The translations under genes were made by a program, and so were the position numbers. A DNA stretch of 64,000 nucleotides, taken from the NCBI GenBank assembly GCA_963920575.1, contig OY986966.1, positions 13,843,297 through 13,907,296 on the forward strand, in the 5' to 3' direction. Position 1 is the first letter of the stretch. Each line of letters starts with the position of its first letter. The notes beneath the pieces are model-generated. The model saw nothing but the letters and a program-made list of their open reading frames with translations. It ran no database searches and was not told the DNA's origin. Source of the DNA: Narthecium ossifragum. Taxonomy: Eukaryota; Streptophyta; Magnoliopsida; Dioscoreales; Nartheciaceae. Shown here piece by piece: positions 57,702 through 64,000 of this stretch.

Positions 57702-58005
57702 GGATCGATCCTTCCTAACAAAAGGATCGATCTTTTAACTAACAGTGAGCTTCCCTCACTGTCGAGAGAAAGAAGATCGATCCTTCCTCCCAGGAAGATC
57801 GATCTTTCTCGAGACAGAGGGCACCCTTCGCGTCGCACCAAGAAAGATCGATCCTTCCTCCCAGGAAGATCGATCTTCTTCGCGACGAAGGGTAACCATG
57901 CTACCCAAGAACCAGGATCGATCTTCTCCAAGCAGGAGATCGATCCCTCATCGGGCGTAGCATGACCAACCCAGAGAGATCGATCCTCCCTCGAGAAGGA
58001 TCGAT
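57702..58005. promoter_or_regulatory. GATCGATC pairs in LTR F
   Basis: Cores start at 57775 and 57797, and at 57846 and 57868. Both pairs are 22 bp apart and have the same spacer style (CTTCCTCCCAGGAA). More boxes: 57704, 57725, 57915, 57939, 57981 and 58000. Each box has purines on the left and pyrimidines on the right, and each pair as a whole is also an inverted repeat. Confidence 0.55.
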
Positions 58006-58253
58006 CCCGATGGGTTCTCCGGCGTCCTTCCGGTGAGAAATACCGCCGGAAGAGACATCCAAACATCAAGAAACTCTGGATCTGATAGATCATGATCCCA
58101 TGAGTCCAAAACCGGTGAAAACTCAGCAAACAAACAAGTGTATTGAGAGATCTAACTAAAAGAACACGATCAAACCGGAAACTCCAAAAACCTGGAATAA
58201 AAGTAGGTAGGAATCCTTACCGGAGCAAGAGCAGCTTAGATCCAAGCAGCTAG

Positions 58254-58980
58254 TGTAACATCCCGGCCCTCCACTGGACCCCGGCCCGCAGGCCCCAGAC
58301 CCAATATTGTCCGCTTTTGGCTCACCCCAGAAATCCGGGAAAAGTTCCCAGTAGGTCACCCATCGTGTCGAGCACGCTTAACACTGAAGTTTTCTGGCGG
58401 ATCACTGCCATCACGGCTTTAAAACGCGTTGTATCTATTAAGGGCTTACTATATACTTATATCGAACCCCGGACCATACCCAGGCGTTGTGGGATTGCTT
58501 ACCCGGCTACCCGACTCAGCCCCGCCCTCCAGGCGCAGGCATCTTGTCCCACGGTAGATCCAGCGGGCCTCACAATCCACCCCCCTAGAGGGCCCAGCGT
58601 CCTCACTGACACAATTTCCGGCTGGGAACCGGCTCTGATACCATAGTGTAACATCCCGGCCCTCCACTGGGCCCCGGCCCGCAGGCCCCAGACACAATAT
58701 TGTCCGCTTTTGGCTCACCGCAGAAATCCGAAAAAACTTCCTAGTGGGTCACCCATCGTGTGACTACTCCAGGTCGAGCACGCTTAACCCTGGAGTTTTC
58801 TGGCGGATCACTGCCAGCACGGCTTTAAAACGCGTTGTATCTATTAAGGGCTTACTATATACTTATATCGAACCCCGGACCATACCCAGGCGTTGTGGGA
58901 TTGCTTACCCGGCTAACCGACTCAGCCCCGCCCTCCAGGCGCAGGCATCTTGTCCCACGGTAGACCCAGCGGGCCTCACA
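58254..58980 (-). mobile_element. Complete Cassandra TRIM, TSD GCTAG
   Basis: LTRs 58254-58574 and 58647-58980 flank a 72-bp internal region. A PBS (complement of 58632-58643, TGGTATCAGAGC) adjoins the right LTR and a PPT (complement of 58575-58590) adjoins the left LTR, so the element lies on the - strand. A perfect TSD GCTAG flanks it (58249-58253 and 58981-58985). On the - strand each LTR contains a 5S-rRNA-like part: TTAAGCGTGCTCG (box A) and GATGGGTGACC (box C). The right LTR also has GGAGTAGTC between them (intermediate element). The left LTR lacks 13 bases there. No protein is encoded. Movement would depend on other elements. Confidence 0.97.
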
Positions 58981-59122
58981 GCTAGGCCTTGGATCGTCCT
59001 CAAATACCTTCAAAAATCGCAAGATCTGAGCTCAAATCTCCGGATTTCAAAAGGAATTCAAGGAAGCAAATCTCGTCTGCTTTATAGGCAAACGAACCGA
59101 CTTATGAATGATCGATCCTTCC

Positions 59123-60390
59123 CTAAAGAATCGACACGTGAAAATTCGGGTGCACAGCAGACATGTGCTGAGGAAGGTCCAAGCGGTAGGCTACCTCGCC
59201 GACCCTCTCTAAGATCTCAAACGGCCCGACGAACCTCGGGGCCAACTTGCCCCCGCTGCCAAACCTGACAGAACCCCTGTACGGTGCTTCCCGCAGGAAC
59301 ACACTGTCGCCAACTGCGAACTCAAGCGGTCGTCGCCTCTGATCTGCTAGCTCTTCTGCCGGCTCTGAGCCGTCAGAAGTCTCTGCCTGATCTGCACTAA
59401 CCTCTCTGACGACCTCCTGACGATGTCTGGACCGGTGAGTGGAGCCTCTCCAACCTCTGTCCAGCAAACTGGGGAACGACACGGCCTACCGTACAACGCC
59501 TCTAAAGGTGCTACTCCAAAACTGGACTGGTAGCTGTTGTTGTAGGCGAACTCCACCAAGGAAACGTGCTCCTCCCAGCTGCCTCCTGTGTTGAGGACAC
59601 ATGCTCTCAGCATGTCCTCCAAGATCTGGATCGTCCGCTCTGACTGCCCGTCTGTCTGCGGATGAAACGCCGTACTGAAGGTCAGGAGTGTGCCAACTGC
59701 CTCCTGAAAGCCCCGCCAGACCCTGCTGGTGAACCTGGGGTCACGGTCTGACATGATAGATACAGGAACCCCATGTAGTCTGACTATCTCTTTGACGTAC
59801 AAACCACCCAACTTGTCAGATGTGTCTGTCGTCCGCATAGGCAGGAAGTGCGCCGATTTGGTCAATCGATCAACGATGACTCAAATCGCGTCATTCCCCC
59901 TAGGAGACCTCGGTAGCCTGGTCACGAAGTCCATCGTGATGTGCTCCCACTTCCACTCAGCTAGTGGAAGCGGCTGTAGTAACCCCGGAGTCCGCTGGTG
60001 CTCTGCCTTAACCTTCTGACAGGTAAGGCAGCGCGATACGAACTCCGTCACTGCCCTCTTCATCCCGCGCCACCAGAACTGTCGCCGAAGATCCTGGTAC
60101 ATCTTGGTGCCGCCGAGATGAACTGCAAAGCGAGAGTGATGGAACTCTCGTAGGACGTCTTCTCGAAGAACTAGATCTGCTGGAACTGCTACTCTGATCC
60201 GGAACCGTAGCCCTCCGTCTGGCGATACTGTCCAGTCTCCGTCTGCACCCTCTGTGACCGCTGTTGTGCGTAACTCTTCGAACTCTGGGTCACTGTGTTG
60301 TGCCTCTAACACTCTGGCTAGAACTGCTGGCATACTCTGCACTGCGTAGAGGAAGCTGCTGGATCCCCGATCCTCAAACTCGAGCCCCAA
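59123..60390 (-). pseudogene. Integrase of Tekay-type element H, chromodomain lost
   Basis: From 60390: zinc finger with FHHSRFAVHLGGTKM and CLTCQKVKAEHQ, first Asp in ITMDFVTRLPRS, a TGA at 59881-59883 in the same frame (Trp in the family), second Asp in MSDRDPRF and Glu in GQSERTIQ. The C-terminal domain after a frame change near 59400 reads [19 protein letters not shown] and HPNFHVSIL. In Tekay/Del-type chromoviruses a chromodomain follows. Here the sequence passes into LTR after about 30 residues, so the chromodomain is missing. Confidence 0.92.
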
Positions 60391-62549
60391 TTGGCCCGCC
60401 GTCTCTAGAGCCTGCCACTGTCACGCTGACAACCCTGCAACTGCTACTCTGGTGTCTCTCACCTGTCTGCTCAGCGCGTCTGCTACGACGTTTGCCTTAC
60501 CAGGATGGTAATGCAACTCGAAGTCGTAGTCCTCCAGTAGCTCCATCCAGCGTCGCTGCCTCAGGTTGAGATCACGTTGGGTGAAAACGTGCCTCAAACT
60601 CTTATGGTCCGAGAAGACAGAAAACTTCTCGCCATAGAGGTAGTGCAGCCATGTCTTCAGGGCGAAGACCACTGCTGCAAGCTCCAAGTCATGGGTCGAG
60701 TAGTTCCTCTCATGGTTCTTCAGCTAGCGAGAACCATAGGAAACTGCGTGGCCCTCTTGCATGAGGACACACCCCAAACCCTCTCCACTAGCGTCGCAGT
60801 AGACACTATAACCAATGCCTCGCTCGGGGACGATCAGCATCGGTGCACTGGTCAACCTGGTCCTCAGCTCCACGAAGGCTCGCTCACAAGCATCATCCCA
60901 CACGAACAGGACGGCCTTCTGTGTCAGTCTGGTCAACGGCCCGGCGACTCTGGAGAAGTCCCGCACGAACCACCTGTAGTACCCGCCAAGCCCAGGAAAC
61001 TGCGGACCTCGAACACTGTCCTCGGTCTCTGCCACTGTACCACTGCCTCGACCTTGGCGGGGTCGACTGAGATCCCTGCTGCCGACACTACGTGTCCAAG
61101 GAACCCCACCTGTGCAAGCCAGAACTAGCACTTGGAAGGCTTGGAATAAAGCCGATGCTCCCTAAGTAGCTGCAACACTTTCGCCAAGTGTCGCTCGTGC
61201 TCCACCTCTGACCGGGAGTAGATAAGAATGTCGTCGACGAACACCACCACGAAATCGTCTAGGAAGGGCCGGAAGATCCTCTGCATGAGATCCATGAACG
61301 CTGCTGGCGCGTTCGTCAGCCCAAACGGCATCACCACGAACTCGTACAGGCCGTATCGAGTCCGGAATGCCGTCTTCGGGATGTCGCAATCCCGAACCCT
61401 CAACTGGTGGTAGCCGGTACGGAGGTCGATCTTCGAGAATACTGAAGATCCTCTCAACTGGTCAAACAGGTCGTCGATCCGCAGCATTGGATACCTGTTC
61501 TTCACCGTCACCCTGTTGAGCCGCCTGTAGTCTATGCAAAGTCGAAGGGTACCATCCTTCTTCTTTGCGAACAACACTGGCGCCCCCCAGGGAGACATGC
61601 TGGGATGGATGAAGCCTCTGCTGGTAAGCTCGTCTAACTGGGTCCTCAACTCACTCTGCTCTGCTGGTGCCATCCTGAAAGCTGGGAGAGAGATCAGTGC
61701 GGTACCTGGTACTAGGTCGATCTCAAAATCGACCTCTCTGGTTGGTGGAAGCCCTGGCAACACCTCGGGAAACACGTCGGTGTAGTCGCACATGATCCTG
61801 GGAAAACTGCGATGCCGCACTCCCTCAGAACCGGACATGGACAGGCTGGCCAACAAGGCTGAGAGCTCGCTGCCACGCCTCCCTACACCACAAGCAAAGG
61901 AATCGGCGGAGAACCGATCCCCCAACAACACAAACCGTGTCCCGTCGGGTGTGCAAGCGACCACCCTCCGGCGACCACAGTCAATGACGGCCCGGTATGC
62001 TGCCAACCAGTCCATACCGAGTATCACGTCAAAGCCGGTCATGTTTAGCACCCGCAGGTCTAGACAGACCTGGAGGCCTCCAACCTCCAAGGAACAAGAT
62101 CGGCAGACCCTGTCCACCCTGACCGCTCCGCCGATCGGTGAGTCTACAGACTGTGCCACCTCTAGCCGACTCGTCTCTAACCCTAGCGATGCCACGCACA
62201 TGCTAGCAATGTAGGAGTGAGACGCCCCTGAATCTATCAGCACATCTACTAAAGAACTGGAAAGCTGAAAGATACCTCTGAGGACGGATGGCTCTGCCGC
62301 TGCCTGCTCATACTGCTGCGACTGCTGGTACTGCTGCGGCTGCGGGTACTGCTGTGGCTGCTGGCACTGTAACGGCTGCTGGTACTGTGGTGGCGGCTGG
62401 TACAGCTGAACGGTGTCCTGCCGCTCACGAACTGGGAGGGCAAACACCTGCCCCCACTGGCCGCCTCTGCCCCTGGGACGCCCCGGCCCACGTCCACCCC
62501 CGCTCCCCTGCCAGGCCACGGACCCTCCGTCTCTACTGCCTTGCGGCAT
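60391..62549 (-). pseudogene. Protease, reverse transcriptase, RNase H of element H
   Basis: One open frame of 474 codons runs from 62549 to 61125. It contains a Gln/Tyr/Pro-rich linker (CAG/CTG-rich DNA at 62300-62400), protease [12 protein letters not shown] and VILGMDWL, then RT with [29 protein letters not shown] and the catalytic [13 protein letters not shown] at 61125 (Cys-stop-Phe-Trp) follows. The connection and RNase H ([46 protein letters not shown]) are in pieces to 60421. Composition is distinctly GC-rich compared with the Athila and SIRE regions. Confidence 0.93.
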
Positions 62550-63437
62550 AGCGCTCTGCGCTCCTCGCGAAGGACAGTCTATACGGTAGTGTCCCGGCTG
62601 CCCGCAGTGGTATCAAGTGGGTGACGCACCGCCAGGCTTCCGTCCCTGGCTTCCCCCTGACGAAGCCTGCCCAGATGGCCCGGCCGTCAGTAGTAACGGG
62701 GCTGGTGGGCTCGGTAGTGGCTACTGGAACTGCGATGCACGCTGCGGCCGCTGCTGAAAAGGCCGCTGACGCCACGACTGCCCCCTACCGAACCCCCCTC
62801 TGCCCTGGGGTCGCTGCTGCGTACTGGTGAGGGGTGCCGGTGGAACTGCCTGGCACCTATCGTCCCGCAACTGAGCCTCCACTGACAAGGCACCGTCCAG
62901 GATCGCTGAGTACGACTGGAAGCAGTGTGAGCTCGTCTGCCGCCGTATATCTGGCCGAAGTCCCCACTCGAACTGACGCACCCTGGCTGCCTGCTCTGCT
63001 GCAACTGACCCCGCAAACCGAACAAGGTGCGTGAACCGGGAGGCGTACTGCGGAACTGAGCGAGTACCCTGCAAGAGGGACTGGTACTCGCGGGTCAGGG
63101 CGTCACGTGCACTAGCTGGAAAGTGCACGTCCAAGAACATTGCCCTGAACTCCTCCCACAGTGGCACCTCTCCGTCACTGGTGTGCTGGGCGGTGCACCA
63201 CCAGTCACGAGTGTCTCCATTGAGTTGGAACACTGCGAGGGTGACCCGAACCCGGTCGTCCTCGACGAAGAGAGCCTCAAGGACGCGCGAGACTCCGTCG
63301 AGCCAGTCGTCCGCTGCAGTCGGATCTCTAGACGGACCGCTGAACAGCAAAACAACCAACACATCAATAAAGCGGAAAAGCAATAACACATCGCAAAGAG
63401 AGCCTGATCCTAACACCCTGGGATCTACACCGCCTAA
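62550..63437 (-). pseudogene. gag of element H
   Basis: Reading on the - strand, the leader resembles 8140-8300. The gag core follows without an evident N-terminus: DPTAADDWLDGVSRVLEALF, VPLWEEFRAMFLDVHFP and RFTHLVRFAGSVAAEQAARV to 62721. After a frame change a zinc knuckle reads [14 protein letters not shown]. Its first Cys codon is a TGA (62613-62615). Only about 100 bases separate the PBS from the gag core, so the start of gag is deleted. Confidence 0.88.
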
Positions 63438-63449
63438 GCTCTGATACCA
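63438..63449 (-). other. Primer-binding site of element H
   Basis: GCTCTGATACCA on the + strand, complement of TGGTATCAGAGC, three bases from the LTR end. Confidence 0.93.
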
Positions 63450-63452
63450 AGT

Positions 63453-63536
63453 TGTCACGCCCCGACCAGCGTAGGCCCAACCGGGCCGGGCGACGCGAAG
63501 CGGAACCTAACCTACTGCGGAAATTTTGATGAGTGC
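63453..63536 (-). repeat. 5' LTR end of element H
   Basis: TGTCACGCCCCGACC followed by 'gcgtaggcccaaccgggccgg', as in LTR F. It is cut after 84 bp by the Athila LTR. Confidence 0.9.
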
Positions 63537-64000
63537 ATGAAAGTGCACTCTGAACGACCTTATAACCATCTCAATTGCTAGATTATTATCCTTAATCAAC
63601 ATCTCTACTACTATTTTTATATCTATATGTTGCTTCACATAGTTGTTTGGAAAATGCAGGAAATTTGAGCTAAAAAAAGCTGAAAAGAGTATATGGATCA
63701 ACTTCAAAAATTAAACTGTACCTGCTCATGAAGAACCAGATGATGTGCCATATATGGTTGGAAAGCTCTTGAAGTCTAGATTCTGGAGAATTTCACGATT
63801 CGTTATTCCGAGTTTCCTAGAGGAAGTTACTGCGATTTTAGTACCAATGGCGCAGTCTGAATGGTAGAACAAAAAATACGCTGGAAGTCCGATCGATCGG
63901 ACTACGCAGAAACGTGACAGAACATATATTTTTCAGCTATACACAGTCCGATCGATCCCTCCATCCATCCTACGGAGTCCGATCGATCCGACACCCATAG
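63537..64000 (+). repeat. Athila LTR, start only
   Basis: It starts TGATGAGTGCATGAAAGTGCACTC, as at 11723, and runs off the window. Boxes: GTCCGATCGATCGGAC at 63887-63902 (16-bp perfect palindrome), GATCGATC at 63950 and 63981. It inserted in the 5' LTR of element H. Confidence 0.88.

Larger units (their letters stand above)
56398..59125 (-). repeat. 3' LTR (copy F) of Tekay-type element H with nested Cassandra
   Basis: It reads TGTCGCGCCCCGACC on the + strand at 56398 and follows the family LTR to about 59125. Without the nested Cassandra (58254-58980) it is about 2.0 kb. The last 300 bases or so, including the TGTGAGGACC start and the PPT, are lost at the joint with pol. A TATA box on the - strand is the complement of 59081-59086. 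Confidence 0.88.

Noticed and set aside
58735..58800. 5S rRNA gene
   Set aside because: Only part of 5S is matched, inside an LTR with PBS, PPT and TSD. It is Cassandra.
62290..62400. CTG/CAG microsatellite
   Set aside because: It encodes the Gln/Tyr/Pro-rich linker of the pol frame and is interrupted. No pure repeat.
61792..62551. + strand ORFs of 140 and 87 codons (Ala/Thr-rich)
   Set aside because: They are the antisense of the GC-rich protease and RT frame, which has clear motifs.

Overview
The window is wholly repetitive nuclear DNA of a seed plant, most likely a flowering plant with a large genome. I see no host gene, tRNA gene, rRNA gene or CRISPR array. Everything assignable is LTR retrotransposon, mostly broken. 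The lineages, named from protein motifs, primer-binding sites (PBS) and polypurine tracts (PPT), are: Ty3 Tat (with the second, archaeal-type RNase H), Ty3 Athila (PBS of the TGGCGCCGTTGCCGGGGA type), a Ty3 Tekay/Del-type family (LTRs about 2.3-2.4 kb, TGTGAGGACC...GCGACA), Ty1 SIRE-like elements with an extra ORF after pol, a gag-only TR-GAG element, and Cassandra TRIMs with a 5S-rRNA-like LTR. There is also one fold-back MITE.

Layout: 1-2509 is the 3' end of a Tat element with an antisense coiled-coil ORF. 2510-9572 holds Tekay-type LTRs, including an LTR-PBS-gag stub-LTR deletion product. 9573-13527 is the 3' end and 3' LTR of an Athila-type element. 13528-37409 is a SIRE-like element on the + strand, split by a Tekay solo LTR (14506-16838, TSD CCGAG) and by a 15.3-kb Athila element on the - strand (18825-34169, TSD CCCCT). 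The Athila element itself holds two solo LTRs, a truncated LTR and a Cassandra LTR. The SIRE LTR at 36053-37120 has a PPT on its left and a PBS plus gag on its right, so it joins two element bodies. 37410-52235 is the 5' part of a second Athila element. Its 5' LTR is split by a SIRE-like element (41616-50931), which in turn carries the TR-GAG element (45721-49647). 52236-56019 is Tat pol on the - strand. 56398-63536 is a Tekay-type element on the - strand with a complete Cassandra in its 3' LTR. 63537-64000 is the start of another Athila LTR. The deepest visible nesting is Tat > Athila > SIRE > TR-GAG.

All coding regions carry stops or frameshifts. Several of the stops fit C-to-T (or G-to-A) decay of methylated DNA.

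The most unusual signal is not a gene. LTRs of unrelated Ty1 and Ty3 families carry the same kind of short palindromic box upstream of their TATA boxes. One form is GATCGATC in pairs or arrays spaced 20-22 bp. The other is the 20-mer GGTCGAT-N6-ATCGACC. The arms next to the GATCGATC core change from family to family but stay self-complementary. The boxes recur in Tekay, Athila, SIRE and TR-GAG LTRs and in the post-pol region of SIRE elements. I know of no described element matching this. It could be a shared host-factor site acquired convergently.
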